Shown: piece by piece, positions 45,740-54,631 of the stretch
Layout of the letters: each line of letters begins with the position of its first letter
Position numbering within the stretch: the stretch's first letter is position 1
Source: Bifidobacterium sp. ESL0704
GTDB taxonomy: Bacteria; Actinomycetota; Actinomycetes; Actinomycetales; Bifidobacteriaceae
Reading direction: 5' to 3'
Length of the DNA: 64,000 nt
NCBI RefSeq assembly: GCF_029392075.1
Contig: NZ_CP113929.1
Location: forward strand, 1,550,001-1,614,000
Translations under genes and position numbers: made by a program
The notes under the pieces: generated by a model
The model's input: only the letters and a program-made list of their open reading frames with translations
Databases searched by the model: none
Told to the model about the DNA's origin: nothing

Positions 45740-45769
45740 TTGAGAATGATTCTCAATTTCAATTATATT
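45740..45769 (+). promoter_or_regulatory. Second Zur-like operator overlapping a promoter
   Basis: TGAGAATGATTCTCA (45741-45755), identical to the box at 44342 and extended to 17 bp by flanking T/A. TTGAGA (45740-45745) inside it can serve as -35, with TATATT (45764-45769) as -10, 18-bp spacer. It gives the ATPase-permease pair its own metal-controlled promoter. Confidence 0.75.
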
Positions 45770-45835
45770 ATTGAACCATCAATGCTTACACGCTTACGTC
45801 GTGTTCCAACTGGCTACCGTCGAAAGGTAGAGAAG

Positions 45836-46879
45836 ATGAGCATACAGACGAAACCCGGAAGCCTTCAGAAAGTCAAGGCCGAAGACGGAAGACCGGCGCT
45901 GGTCTTCCGCGACGCCGGCATCAAACGCGGCGAAAGAATCCTTTGGCAGCATGGCAATTTCTCGATTCCTTCAGGCTCGATCACCGCCATCGTCGGAACG
46001 AACGGCGCCGGCAAGACCACGATGATGAAAGCCGAGCTCGGCCTGCTGCCACTGTTCAGCGGCAACCTGACCGTGCTCGGCGGACCGGCAGGAACGACCA
46101 ACCACCTGATCGGCTACGTACCGCAAAACTATGCCGGTGACATCGAATCGAATCTCACCGCCGAACAGTCAGTGCTGCTCGGACTCACCGGCTCACGTTT
46201 CGGCATCCACCCCATCACGCGGGCGCAACGGGCACGGGCGCGCGAAGCCATGTCCTTCACCGGCGTAGACGACAAACGCCATTATCGGCTTTCCGAACTG
46301 TCGGGAGGGCTGCGCCAACGCGTCGCCATCGCACAGGCACTGGTGAGCGGCCCGAAACTGCTGATGCTCGACGAGCCGCTTGCCAATCTCGATCTGGCAG
46401 CCCAACGCGAGACGGTGCATGTGCTGGCTCGTCTCAACCATGAAATGGGCATGACCATTCAGGTGGTGGCCCACGACCTCAACATGCTGCTGCCGATCCT
46501 TGACGGCGCGGTCTATCTGTTGGACGGCCACCCGCACTACGCGAAAATGAACGAGGTTCTGGATGCCAACCTGCTGACCCATCTCTACGGCACAAAAGTC
46601 CAGGTGGTCACCACCCCGCAAGGCGATATGTTCGTCACCCCAGATAAAGACGAACCGGAGGACGTCACGCCGGATATCCACAAGCCGGACGAAGTGGCGA
46701 GTTTTCACCGCCATCACACGCAGAACCCTTCCATTGCGGGCACGGAGAACCGCCACGGTCACACAACCGGCAACGAGAAGCCGCGATTCTTCGAACAGGC
46801 GGCTTCCCGCATATCACGACAGAACGCAGCACAAACAGGCACCGATAAAGAAAACGGAACGCGGGAGACGAGACTATGA
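45836..46879 (+). CDS. znuC: Metal (zinc-type) ABC transporter ATP-binding protein
   Basis: The ATPase of the importer, 347 residues. The start at 45836 (MSIQTKPG) follows a purine-rich GAAAGGTAGAGAAG. Walker A is 'GTNGAGKTTMM', the Q-loop region 'IGYVPQNYAGD', the signature 'LSGGLRQRVAIAQAL', Walker B 'LLMLDEPLANLDL' and the switch His is in 'QVVAHDLNMLLP'. The last ~85 residues extend beyond the usual ATPase and contain a His-rich stretch ('SFHRHHTQN', 'NRHGHTTGN'), which could bind zinc as a cytosolic sensor or buffer. Its stop overlaps the permease start by four bases (ATGA), so the two are translationally coupled. Confidence 0.9.
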   Translation: MSIQTKPGSLQKVKAEDGRPALVFRDAGIKRGERILWQHGNFSIPSGSITAIVGTNGAGKTTMMKAELGLLPLFSGNLTVLGGPAGTTNHLIGYVPQNYAGDIESNLTAEQSVLLGLTGSRFGIHPITRAQRARAREAMSFTGVDDKRHYRLSELSGGLRQRVAIAQALVSGPKLLMLDEPLANLDLAAQRETVHVLARLNHEMGMTIQVVAHDLNMLLPILDGAVYLLDGHPHYAKMNEVLDANLLTHLYGTKVQVVTTPQGDMFVTPDKDEPEDVTPDIHKPDEVASFHRHHTQNPSIAGTENRHGHTTGNEKPRFFEQAASRISRQNAAQTGTDKENGTRETRL

Positions 46880-47712
46880 ACCACATTCAATTTCGGTTCA
46901 ACCACGAATGGTTGGAAACACTTTCGATGCCGTTCATGCACAACGCCTTCATCGCCGGCCTGTGCATCGCGCTGGCGGCCGGGGTGATGGGCTATTTCAC
47001 CATCGCCCGTCACTCTACCTTCGCCGCACACGCTTTGGCGCATATCGGGCTTCCGGGGGCTACAGGAGCCGTCTTGCTCGGCCTGCCGGTCTCGCTCGGA
47101 CTCGGCGTCTTCGCACTTGGCGGGGCGCTGACCATCGGGGCGCTGGGCAAGAAGGCCTCTCAGCGCGAGATCGCGACCGGCACCGTGCTCGCTTTCGCCA
47201 CCGGACTGGGACTTTTCTTTTCCCGCATGTCGAGCTCGGCCGCGCAGCAGATGCAGGCGATATTGTTCGGCTCGATACTGACCATCACCGACGGCCAGGT
47301 CCTGGGATTCGCGATATTCGACATTCTGCTGCTGGCGGTGATGGCCGTGGTCTATCGCCCGCTGCTATTCAGCTCTTTGGACGAACAGGTGGCACAGGCC
47401 AAGGGCGTGCCGATCGGTGTGATGAACATACTGTTCATGGCCATCATGGCCGGCGTCATCACCATCGCGGTGCCGGCCGTGGGCACTCTGCTCATTTTCG
47501 CGTTGGTCGTCACCCCCGCCGCCACGGCGAACATACTGACCAGCACACCACTGCGTTCGATGATGCTTTCCAGTGTGCTATGTCTGATCTCGATTTGGGG
47601 CGGGCTGGCCATCTCGGCCATGTTCCCTACTCCCCCGAGTTTCGTCATCGTCACCATTTCCACACTGTTCTGGATCGTCGCCAAAGGCGTGGAGGCGTTG
47701 CGCCGCCGCTAA
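46876..47712 (+). CDS. znuB: Metal (zinc-type) ABC transporter permease
   Basis: A 278-residue ABC-3 family permease with about eight transmembrane helices. Landmarks are 'FMHNAFIAGLCIALAAGVMGYFTIARHSTFAAHALAHIGLPGATGA', here broken by the helix pairs, 'AQQMQAILFGSILTITDGQ', 'GVPIGVMNILFMAIMAGVITIAV' and 'GTLLIFALVVTPAATANIL'. These match ZnuB/TroC-type permeases. The ATG overlaps the ATPase stop. It completes a binding-protein/ATPase/permease importer. Confidence 0.92.
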   Translation: MNHIQFRFNHEWLETLSMPFMHNAFIAGLCIALAAGVMGYFTIARHSTFAAHALAHIGLPGATGAVLLGLPVSLGLGVFALGGALTIGALGKKASQREIATGTVLAFATGLGLFFSRMSSSAAQQMQAILFGSILTITDGQVLGFAIFDILLLAVMAVVYRPLLFSSLDEQVAQAKGVPIGVMNILFMAIMAGVITIAVPAVGTLLIFALVVTPAATANILTSTPLRSMMLSSVLCLISIWGGLAISAMFPTPPSFVIVTISTLFWIVAKGVEALRRR

Positions 47713-47762
47713 AAGCCGAATCCGACCAAAGCCGGCTTTAGGCCAGTGCTGGCAAGATACAG

Positions 47763-47798
47763 TTGAGGGCTATCCCGATACCATGGGACAGCCCTCAA
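47763..47798. terminator. Hairpin after the zinc importer
   Basis: Arms at 47763-47776 and 47785-47798 (TTGAGGGCT core, one mismatch, 8-nt loop) lie 51 nt after the permease stop and 55 nt after the convergent carD stop. It has no T run. Confidence 0.55.
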
Positions 47799-47852
47799 CA
47801 AAAACGACTCAAGCTCTTTCAAAGCATTCGGCAAGCAAAGCCGTCGAAACCA

Positions 47853-48464
47853 CTACTTCTTTTTCTTGCCCTTCTTGGCGTCCCGGTTCTCGGCTTCGAT
47901 CCTTGCCAACGTCTGGCTCGCCGGTTCCTCAGGAGTCTGGGAATGATGCTTGGCATCCTCTGGCGTCGGCTCGGCATATCCGAGATTGACGTCGAGCAGG
48001 TGCTGGGCCTCATCCTCGTCGATATGCTCGGAAAGCGCGATCTCTGAAGTGAGAATATTGCGGGCCCGGGTCAGCATGCGTTTCTCGCCTGCGGAAAGCC
48101 CGTGCTCGTCGACGTCGCGCTGGGCCAGATCGCGCACAACCTCGGCGATCTTGTTGACCTCGCCGGTGGCGATCTTCTCGACGTTCAGTTTGTAACGTCG
48201 TGACCAATTCATCTTCTCGTTGTCGACGATCGGCGTGCGCAGGATCTCGAAGACCTTCGCGACCTCCTTGCCGTCGACGATATTGCGGATGCCCACCTTC
48301 TTGGCATTCTCAACCGGCACCTCGATGACCAGACCATCGCTGGAAAGCACCGAAAGCTGCAGATAATCGCGCGTGACACCTTTTACCGTTCGACTCTCGA
48401 AGTTTGTCACCTTCGCCGCGCCATGACGTGGATAAACGACGACATCCCCAACTTTGTAATCCAT
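47853..48464 (-). CDS. carD: CarD family transcription factor
   Basis: A 203-residue RNA-polymerase-binding factor that stabilises the open promoter complex, especially at rRNA promoters. The start at 48464 (MDYKVGDVVVYPRHG) has GGAGG upstream. The N-terminal Tudor-like RID domain spans ~1-65 ('VGDVVVYPRHGAAKVTNFESR', 'LQLSVLSSDGLVIEVPVENA'). The C-terminal helical DNA-binding domain keeps the minor-groove Trp in 'EKMNWSRRYKLN' and 'RDLAQRDVDEHGLSAGEKRML'. A charged Lys-rich tail of ~40 residues is longer than in mycobacteria. It is divergent from the response-regulator gene. Confidence 0.95.
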   Translation of the reverse strand: MDYKVGDVVVYPRHGAAKVTNFESRTVKGVTRDYLQLSVLSSDGLVIEVPVENAKKVGIRNIVDGKEVAKVFEILRTPIVDNEKMNWSRRYKLNVEKIATGEVNKIAEVVRDLAQRDVDEHGLSAGEKRMLTRARNILTSEIALSEHIDEDEAQHLLDVNLGYAEPTPEDAKHHSQTPEEPASQTLARIEAENRDAKKGKKKK

Positions 48465-48646
48465 GGAACCTCCGAAAAACCTTAAACGCAATGTATATCA
48501 GTTTTTCACGCGCCACGGACGTTTACTTTACTGCGAAATGATAAAACTTACTACGAACTGGCGAGAACCACATGTAACGGCCAATTGGGTGCGCCAATAC
48601 CTATAATGATTTATTTGTAGCAATGTTTTTGAAAGGCGGAGGACAC

Positions 48647-49393
48647 ATGCTCAACACTTCGGCGCATCAGAAGACACCACGTACCATTTTGGTGGTCGAG
48701 GACGAGCCCGATCTCGCCACGGCAATCGCACAGCGCATCACAGCAAACGGTTGGACCGCACGCGTGGCAGGAGACGGAGCGAGCGCCGTTCGAGCCGCAA
48801 GCCAGATCAAGCCGGATTTGGTCATTATGGATATCATGCTGCCGGTTATGGACGGCATCGAAGCCACCAAACGCATCATCGCCGAACGTCCTGTGCCGGT
48901 GCTCATGCTCACGGCCCGCGATTCCGAAGCCGATAAGGTCATGGGTCTTTCCGCCGGCGCCGATGACTACATGACCAAACCGTTCTCCCCACGCGAACTC
49001 ATCGCACGCTGCGAGGCGCTGCTGCGTCGCGTCGAACGCGCCACTCTGATCGCCAAGAACAACGAGAACGAAAAGGTGCTGGATTTCGGAACGCTTGTCA
49101 TCGATCCGCGCCAACGCATCGTCACCCAGAACGGCAAGCAGGTGCACCTGACGCCTACGGAATTCGACCTGCTCGCCACGCTTGCACGCAAACCGAAGTC
49201 CGTATTCAAGCGCGAGAAGCTCTTGGAAGAGGTATGGGATTGGCCCGACGCCTCCGGCACACGCACCGTTGACTCGCACGTCAAGGCTCTTCGCCACAAG
49301 CTCGGCAGCGATCTGATCCGCACCGCCCATGGCGTCGGCTATGCTTTCGAGCCTCCAGAGGACGGCGGCGTCTCGACGCCAGCCGCGCAATGA
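48647..49393 (+). CDS. OmpR/PhoB-type response regulator
   Basis: A 248-residue DNA-binding response regulator. The start at 48647 follows GGCGGAGG. Receiver domain: acidic pair in 'ILVVEDEPDLATAI', phospho-acceptor Asp62 in 'LVIMDIMLPVMDG', 'VLMLTARDSEADK' and 'GADDYMTKPFSPREL'. The C-terminal winged helix is 'LTPTEFDLLATLARKPKSVFKREKLLEEVWDW...RTVDSHVKALRHKL'. It precedes a histidine kinase gene by ~75 nt, with a hairpin-T6 element between. The stimulus is unknown; the nearest well-known relatives by organisation are RegX3/MtrA/PhoP-like pairs. Confidence 0.94.
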   Translation: MLNTSAHQKTPRTILVVEDEPDLATAIAQRITANGWTARVAGDGASAVRAASQIKPDLVIMDIMLPVMDGIEATKRIIAERPVPVLMLTARDSEADKVMGLSAGADDYMTKPFSPRELIARCEALLRRVERATLIAKNNENEKVLDFGTLVIDPRQRIVTQNGKQVHLTPTEFDLLATLARKPKSVFKREKLLEEVWDWPDASGTRTVDSHVKALRHKLGSDLIRTAHGVGYAFEPPEDGGVSTPAAQ

Positions 49394-49407
49394 CAATAAA
49401 AAAACCG

Positions 49408-49430
49408 ACAGCCCTACGGGGCTGTTTTTT
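49408..49430 (+). terminator. Intrinsic terminator between response regulator and kinase genes
   Basis: ACAGCCC (49408-49414) pairs with GGGCTGT (49419-49425) around a TACG tetraloop and is followed by six T residues. It is a textbook terminator only 15 nt after the response-regulator stop, so the downstream kinase is either reduced by partial readthrough or has another promoter. Confidence 0.8.
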
Positions 49431-49469
49431 CGTTCCCCTCAATTCCGAAAGAACACAGTGACTACACCG

Positions 49470-50561
49470 ATGAACAATCACACCCATCAGCCCGGCAAAA
49501 AAATATTGGACAACGACCGTCCGATAGGGTTCTTCTCATCACTGAAAGTGGAACTGAGCATCATCATCGTCGTCGCCACCGCCATCGCGTTCGTCATGGC
49601 GTGGTTCCTGCTGAAAGTAGGATTGAGCGGCTGGATCGCCATGCCGCTGACGCTTGTGGTGGCGCTCGGCATCACCTATTTCTTCTCGCGCGGGCTCACC
49701 TCCCCCTTGCGTCAGATGCGAGATGCCGCAAAGGCGATGAGCGAGGGCGACTATACGGTACGCGTGCGCGTCAACGACCAAAGCAACGACGAGGTGGGGC
49801 AGCTTGCCCGTTCGTTCAACGAGATGGCAGAGGAACTGCAGCACGCCGACCAGATGCGTCGCGACATGATCGCCAACGTCTCCCACGAATTGCGGACCCC
49901 GGTCTCAGCCCTGCAGGCGATGCTCGAGAACCTCGCCGACGGCGTGGTGGAGCCCACCCCCGCCAATCTCGAAGGGATCCTGAACCAGACCCACCGGCTT
50001 TCCGACCTCATCGCCTTCCTCTTGGACCTCTCACGCATGGAGGCCGGGGCGGCAAGCCTCAACATCGAGCAGTTCAATTTCGCGGACTTCATCGACGAGA
50101 CGCTGGAACCGCTGGAAATCGCCGATGCCGGCCACGCCCACGACGTCGACGTCCACGTGCCGGATTCCATCGAGATCGAAGGTGACCAGGACAGGCTGCG
50201 ACAGCTCTTCACCAATATCATCTCCAACGCCTTCAAGCATTCGCCCGACAGCACCACCGTCCTCATCGAAGCCCATGACGACAAGGCGCACGGCAACATC
50301 GTCACCAACGTCGTCAATTTCGGCTCGCAGATTCCCCCGGAGGCACGGGCGGACATCTTCCGCCGTTTCGTCAAAGGCAAGTCAGGTCCGGGCACGGAAT
50401 CCGGCGGCACCGGCCTTGGCCTGTCCATCGCCCGCTGGGCCGCACAGCTGCACGGCGGCAGCGTCAAGGTCGTCGATGACAACCGCGGCACGGATTTTGA
50501 AATCACGTTGCCGAAATTCCATATCGTCGCCGACGAACCGACGGGGAAAACAGGGCGCTGA
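49470..50561 (+). CDS. Sensor histidine kinase
   Basis: A membrane histidine kinase of 363 residues from the ATG at 49470; a GTG at 49458 with GAAAGA upstream is an alternative. Two transmembrane helices at ~28-49 and ~53-71 are almost adjacent, so there is practically no extracellular sensor. A HAMP domain follows (~73-125), then the HisKA domain with phospho-acceptor His139 in 'IANVSHELRTPVSAL'. The ATPase domain has the N box 'LFTNIISNAFKHSPDS' and G2 box 'GTGLGLSIARW'. The G1 region reads 'NVVNFGSQIPPE', with Asn in place of the usual Asp. A short loop implies sensing in the membrane or through partners. It partners the response regulator just upstream. Confidence 0.92.
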   Translation: MNNHTHQPGKKILDNDRPIGFFSSLKVELSIIIVVATAIAFVMAWFLLKVGLSGWIAMPLTLVVALGITYFFSRGLTSPLRQMRDAAKAMSEGDYTVRVRVNDQSNDEVGQLARSFNEMAEELQHADQMRRDMIANVSHELRTPVSALQAMLENLADGVVEPTPANLEGILNQTHRLSDLIAFLLDLSRMEAGAASLNIEQFNFADFIDETLEPLEIADAGHAHDVDVHVPDSIEIEGDQDRLRQLFTNIISNAFKHSPDSTTVLIEAHDDKAHGNIVTNVVNFGSQIPPEARADIFRRFVKGKSGPGTESGGTGLGLSIARWAAQLHGGSVKVVDDNRGTDFEITLPKFHIVADEPTGKTGR

Positions 50562-50656
50562 CGGTTTCGGCGATTGCCTGTTGAAGGACCTTTGAGCGAA
50601 GATCCTATCCGACTGGCGTCATTTTCCTGCATCTTTGCAGATTGTCCTCAAATAAT

Positions 50657-50720
50657 CGAACATATGTTCTGTTTTATTGTCCCTGCCTTTTGACACAATA
50701 ATATTCGAACAAACGTTCGA
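50657..50720 (+). promoter_or_regulatory. Two LexA (SOS) boxes upstream of umuDC
   Basis: CGAACATATGTTCT (50657-50670) and CGAACAAACGTTCG (50706-50719) both match the Gram-positive/actinobacterial LexA consensus CGAAC-N4-GTTCG, the second perfectly with flanking T/A. A TTGACA lies between them at 50690-50695. Two boxes 49 bp apart and directly upstream of umuD indicate tight SOS repression. Confidence 0.9.
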
Positions 50721-50740
50721 TTACTGGGAGGTGTACGATA

Positions 50741-51403
50741 ATGGCGACAGCATCATACAAACGGGCATACGACGATTCAAGGCAGGATTGCAGAGTCACC
50801 CGGGTTTTCCGCTCGACGCTCGCACCGACGCCCGTTCCCATCGCACTCGAAGCCGTACACGCGGGATTTCCATCGGTTGCACAAGACTATTTCGCAGGCG
50901 ATTTCAGCTTCGACGAACATATCATCCGCAATCCCGACACCACGTTCATCATCACCGTCGCCGGCGATTCCATGGAGGGCGCCGGCATCTGGGACGGCGA
51001 TCTTCTGGTGGTCGACCGCTCGCTTGATCCACAGGTCGACGATGTGGTGGTGGCCGTGCTCGATGACGAGCTGACCGTCAAACGCCTTCTCATACGCGGC
51101 ACGATTCCGATCCTGCATCCGGAGAATCCCCGCTATCCTGATTTCTCGCCTCAAAACGCCGAGGAACTGGTGATATGGGGCGTGGTCATCGGCAACTTCC
51201 ACGCCCAAAGCCGTTCCAGTCGGTTCGGCTCCACGCTACCGGGCGTCACCCGTCCCGGCATGTCCAATGCCTCCACATACGGCTCCGATACCGTCGAGAG
51301 AGCAAACGGAGCCACCGGACTCGCCTCACGCAGTCAGGAGCGGTCGGGCGGCGCCACCATCTATCCTTTCCCCAACGCGGCGACGATTAGCAGAACGCTA
51401 TGA
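50741..51403 (+). CDS. umuD: UmuD-like S24 peptidase (SOS mutagenesis)
   Basis: A 220-residue LexA/UmuD-type autoprotease without a DNA-binding domain. The predicted self-cleavage site is Ala41-Gly42 in '[13 protein letters not shown]', equivalent to UmuD Cys24-Gly25. The catalytic Ser77 lies in '[21 protein letters not shown]' and the Lys114 in 'ELTVKRLLI'. The last ~55 residues are a Ser/Thr/Arg-rich extension not found in E. coli UmuD. GGGAGG lies 9 nt upstream of the start. Its stop overlaps the umuC start (ATGA), and two LexA boxes precede it. Cleaved UmuD activates the polymerase for translesion synthesis. Confidence 0.93.
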   Translation: MATASYKRAYDDSRQDCRVTRVFRSTLAPTPVPIALEAVHAGFPSVAQDYFAGDFSFDEHIIRNPDTTFIITVAGDSMEGAGIWDGDLLVVDRSLDPQVDDVVVAVLDDELTVKRLLIRGTIPILHPENPRYPDFSPQNAEELVIWGVVIGNFHAQSRSSRFGSTLPGVTRPGMSNASTYGSDTVERANGATGLASRSQERSGGATIYPFPNAATISRTL

Positions 51404-52716
51404 GCGAGTCGCTTCAAGTGCTGGCCGACGCCAACAGTTTCTTCGCTTCCTGCGAGCGCGTTTTCGACCCGAGACTGGCCAACAAACCGGTCGTTGTGCT
51501 TTCCAACAACGACGGATGTGTGGTGGCCCGCAGCGCGGAGGCGAAACAACTGGGCATCAAGGAGGGTACACCGTGGTTCACTATCCGCGAAGAGGCGCAA
51601 CAGGCCGGCGTGGTGGCCCGCAGCTCGAACTACGAGCTGTACGCAAGCCTGTCGGCACGGATGATGTCGGTGATGAGCCGGTTCATGCCGGGCCAGGAAA
51701 TCTATTCCATCGACGAATGCTTCCTCTCCCCCTCAACGAACGCCCTACAGACCGTCCAAATCTCTACAGCCATGCGCAAAGCCGTATTGCAAGGAGTCGG
51801 CATACCGGTAAGCGTCGGCATCGCACCGACCAAGACATTGGCCAAAGTCGCGAACCACTGGGCCAAGAGGCATCCTTCGAGTGGCGGGGTGAGCCTATTC
51901 AGCGACATCGAAGCACGCTACGGCGCTGCCGCCCTCGCCTCCATACCGGTCAGTGATATATGGGGCGTCGGCAGGCGACTTACACGCAAGCTGCAGGCTT
52001 TGGGCATCATCACCGCGCTCGACCTGCAAAGACAGGATCCGGTGTCCATCAGGCACCGTTTCTCGATCACCTTGGAACGCACCGTATTGGAGCTGAACGG
52101 CATTCCCTGTATAGCCGGCGACGCCAGCGCCAACGACGGCAAACGCAAGTCCGAAATACTGTGTTCACGCATGTTTTCGAAGCCACTCACCGACATGGCC
52201 CAAATGAACCAGGCACTGAGCGTCTATGCACAGAAGGCATGTCGCAGGCTGCGCCGTCAGTCAAGCCTGTGTTCACATGTTTCCGTTTTCTGCGCCACCA
52301 GCCCGTTCGGCCCGGAAAACAGTTATCAGTCGTTTCATGCGACGACCACTCTGCGAGACCCCAGCGACGATCCGCTGGTCATTTCCAAGGCCGCATGCGA
52401 GGCCATGCACGCCAGAGCCGACCCCCATGCCCGCTATATCCGTGCAGGCGTACTGCTGCTCGGCCTGCAGGACGCCAAAGACTTCACCACCTTGCAAGGA
52501 TTCGAGGCCAGATGTGACGACCACAATCTAGGAGGCGTAATCGATGAAGCCAACAGGAAATTCGGCGCGGCCCGCGTCGGCATCGGCTATGGCGGCATAC
52601 GCGGAAAAGGACGCGGTGACGAGGACACGGGTGCCGTTTGGACGATGAGGCGCGAAATGCTCTCTCCGCGAGCCACCACACGCTGGGACGAGATGGCTGT
52701 GGCCCGTGCCGATTAG
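51400..52716 (+). CDS. umuC: Y-family DNA polymerase, UmuC-like
   Basis: A 438-residue translesion polymerase. The catalytic acidic residues are Asp10 in '[17 protein letters not shown]' and the Asp-Glu pair in '[13 protein letters not shown]'. Other landmarks are '[19 protein letters not shown]', '[21 protein letters not shown]', and the helix-hairpin-helix region '[19 protein letters not shown]'. The C-terminal little-finger domain ends in an Arg/Gly-rich tail. It lacks an obvious beta-clamp peptide at the extreme end. It is translationally coupled to umuD and therefore SOS-induced. Confidence 0.94.
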   Translation: MSESLQVLADANSFFASCERVFDPRLANKPVVVLSNNDGCVVARSAEAKQLGIKEGTPWFTIREEAQQAGVVARSSNYELYASLSARMMSVMSRFMPGQEIYSIDECFLSPSTNALQTVQISTAMRKAVLQGVGIPVSVGIAPTKTLAKVANHWAKRHPSSGGVSLFSDIEARYGAAALASIPVSDIWGVGRRLTRKLQALGIITALDLQRQDPVSIRHRFSITLERTVLELNGIPCIAGDASANDGKRKSEILCSRMFSKPLTDMAQMNQALSVYAQKACRRLRRQSSLCSHVSVFCATSPFGPENSYQSFHATTTLRDPSDDPLVISKAACEAMHARADPHARYIRAGVLLLGLQDAKDFTTLQGFEARCDDHNLGGVIDEANRKFGAARVGIGYGGIRGKGRGDEDTGAVWTMRREMLSPRATTRWDEMAVARAD

Positions 52717-52814
52717 CAGAGACAGCCAGCGGATAAGGCACTATTCCAGACGTCCGATCAGCCCTTAAGCCAGTACCCAGAGGAGAGCCAAGAGCAATAT
52801 CTGAGGAAATCTCG

Positions 52815-53531
52815 TCATGCAGACCGGTTCGGCGTACAAGCCAACGCAAGCCCGATGACTTCCCCGGCTCCTGCCGACCTCAACGCCGATAGGCACTGGC
52901 CCATGGTGGCACCTGTCGTAACGATGTCATCGACGACAACAAACAACGAATCGTCGCCTCCCAGGTTCTCGGTAACGCGCACATGACCATCAATCCTTCG
53001 CGAACGCGACGCAGCCCCTGACGCCTGTACGGATTTGCCATGCACGCCTTCGAGCTTCAACACCGGTTTGACACCAACCGAAAGTCCGTCCTCATTGAGA
53101 CTTCGAGCCATCAACCTGGTAAGCGGCAGTGTCTGCCATCGCCCGCGCCGATGCATCGAAGAAGGCGACGAAGGCGCCGGAACCAGCGTCAGGGCACGGC
53201 TTCGGACGCCGGCGCCTTGCCGCGCCACCACTGTTGTCGTCAAATCAGCCAGCAACAAAGCGAAAGCACGGTCGCATTCCTCATCACCGTGATCTTTCCA
53301 GTTGAGAATCGCATGCCGAACAGCTCCCCGATACCAGGAACACCCATAGCATCGTCCGACTTCCCCCGGCAAAGCCTTTGAATAGGCGTGCCGGAACAGA
53401 GTCTCGCAAGCAGGGCAAATCACCTCGTCCGGCGCATCGCATCCGGCACAGCCCCTCGACAGCAGCACATCGCGGATGGCCACGCACCAAGCACGTAAGG
53501 CATCAAACAAACTTGAATCAGCGGTTCCCAT
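52815..53531 (-). CDS. comF: ComF family phosphoribosyltransferase-like protein
   Basis: A 238-residue ComF homologue. An N-terminal four-Cys zinc ribbon is visible: 'CAGCDAPDEVICPAC', plus 'GRCYGCSWYRG' with another CxxC-type pair. The C-terminal PRPP-binding loop is 'DSLFVVVDDIVTTGATMGQCLSAL', the phosphoribosyltransferase signature. In naturally competent bacteria ComF helps take up or process single-stranded DNA; in most Actinobacteria its role is not established. No competence genes are nearby. It is convergent with umuC, and between the stops (52717-52814) I see no feature. Confidence 0.88.
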   Translation of the reverse strand: MGTADSSLFDALRAWCVAIRDVLLSRGCAGCDAPDEVICPACETLFRHAYSKALPGEVGRCYGCSWYRGAVRHAILNWKDHGDEECDRAFALLLADLTTTVVARQGAGVRSRALTLVPAPSSPSSMHRRGRWQTLPLTRLMARSLNEDGLSVGVKPVLKLEGVHGKSVQASGAASRSRRIDGHVRVTENLGGDDSLFVVVDDIVTTGATMGQCLSALRSAGAGEVIGLALACTPNRSA

Positions 53532-53725
53532 ATCCTAAAGCTATCCCATTTAGCCACGATGCCAAGGAAAAACAGACCACTGTGGTCGGATGCTACAGGT
53601 TATCCACATTCCGGGCGTGTCGCAGTACTCAGGCCGTTCGTCCGAACGAACGCAGAGGGGAATGCCGCACATCGAAATCCGCGACAAGAAAGCAAAACCT
53701 CATCTTCTCCCTGGTGAAAAGGGAA

Positions 53726-54538
53726 TCAGGACAAGGCGGCGGTGAGACGGTCACAGACCTGAAGCGTGTCATGGGGACCGGCCACAAGAATCGGCTTCGT
53801 ACCGATGACGGCAGCGGGATAGTCGTTGCCGTCCGGATCCATGCGGTCGCCAATGAAAACAACCTGGTCGACCGAGCAACCCAAGATATCGCAGAGCCTG
53901 TGTACCGCATAGGCCTTGTCCACCCCACGCTCGGAGATATCGATGCTGGTCGAGCCTCCGGAGCGAACCACCAGATTGGGCAGATCGACGCCGACGGCCT
54001 CGGCAAGACGGTTTTTCTTGCTGTTGTCCGGGTCCCAATGTTCCTTCTCTTCCACCGGCGCCTCCTGACCCAATGCCGAAAACGTGATCTGGCTGCCACG
54101 ATCCTCGATACGGGGGCCCCAGGTGTGTTCCAACCAGATTCCCTGTTCACGGGCGTGTCGCTCGATGGACGCGACGGCACGTCGACGGTCGGCCATATCA
54201 AGATCGTTGGAATAGACGCATTGCCATCGCCCTTTTTGCCAACGGAAATAGCGCGTGCCGCTGGTCGGCATGACATGGATGCGTGAACGGCAGGCATCCG
54301 GTTCGAGCACGTCGAGCACCTGGCTTTTGGCCAGTTCGAATCGGCCGCCGGTGATCACCGCCACATCGATGAGGCGTGTCAGCGTCGAGAAGCGCGAGGC
54401 CATATCGGCATGCATCGGCTTCTTCGAACGGGCCAGCGTATTGTCCAGATCGAACGCGATCACCTTTGCGCCGTCCACCAGTCCGGAAAGGTCGTGGTCC
54501 TGCCACAGCCCTATCACCGCATTCGCTCCTGCTGCCAT
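53726..54538 (-). CDS. HAD-superfamily hydrolase, phosphomannomutase/SPP-like (type IIB)
   Basis: A 270-residue HAD phosphatase-type protein. The start at 54538 (MAAGANAVIG) has CGGAG upstream; the frame extends far further upstream but overlaps the opposite-strand gene. HAD motif I is 'VIAFDLDNTLARSKKPM', motif II 'VAVITGGR', motif III the Lys in 'NSKKNRLAEAV', and motif IV 'QVVFIGDRMDPDGNDYP' with the paired Asp residues. The Cof/IIB-type cap lies between motifs II and III ('YFRWQKGRWQCVY'). Similar proteins are annotated as eukaryotic-type phosphomannomutase or sucrose-phosphatase homologues. The real substrate is probably a sugar phosphate. The 194-bp gap to comF contains a single DnaA-box-like TTATCCACA (53600-53608) and nothing else I can name. 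Confidence 0.85.
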   Translation of the reverse strand: MAAGANAVIGLWQDHDLSGLVDGAKVIAFDLDNTLARSKKPMHADMASRFSTLTRLIDVAVITGGRFELAKSQVLDVLEPDACRSRIHVMPTSGTRYFRWQKGRWQCVYSNDLDMADRRRAVASIERHAREQGIWLEHTWGPRIEDRGSQITFSALGQEAPVEEKEHWDPDNSKKNRLAEAVGVDLPNLVVRSGGSTSIDISERGVDKAYAVHRLCDILGCSVDQVVFIGDRMDPDGNDYPAAVIGTKPILVAGPHDTLQVCDRLTAALS

Positions 54539-54631
54539 CGATCGCTCCGTTCGTTCGTGTGGACTGTTACCCACTCGGTATTTTCTTATGGTACGACCAC
54601 CAATGCCTATACCGCACCATAGAATGAAACC

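Noticed and set aside
53600..53608. Perfect DnaA box TTATCCACA
   Set aside because: Only a single copy, with no AT-rich unwinding region or replication genes nearby; a single 9-mer is expected by chance often enough.
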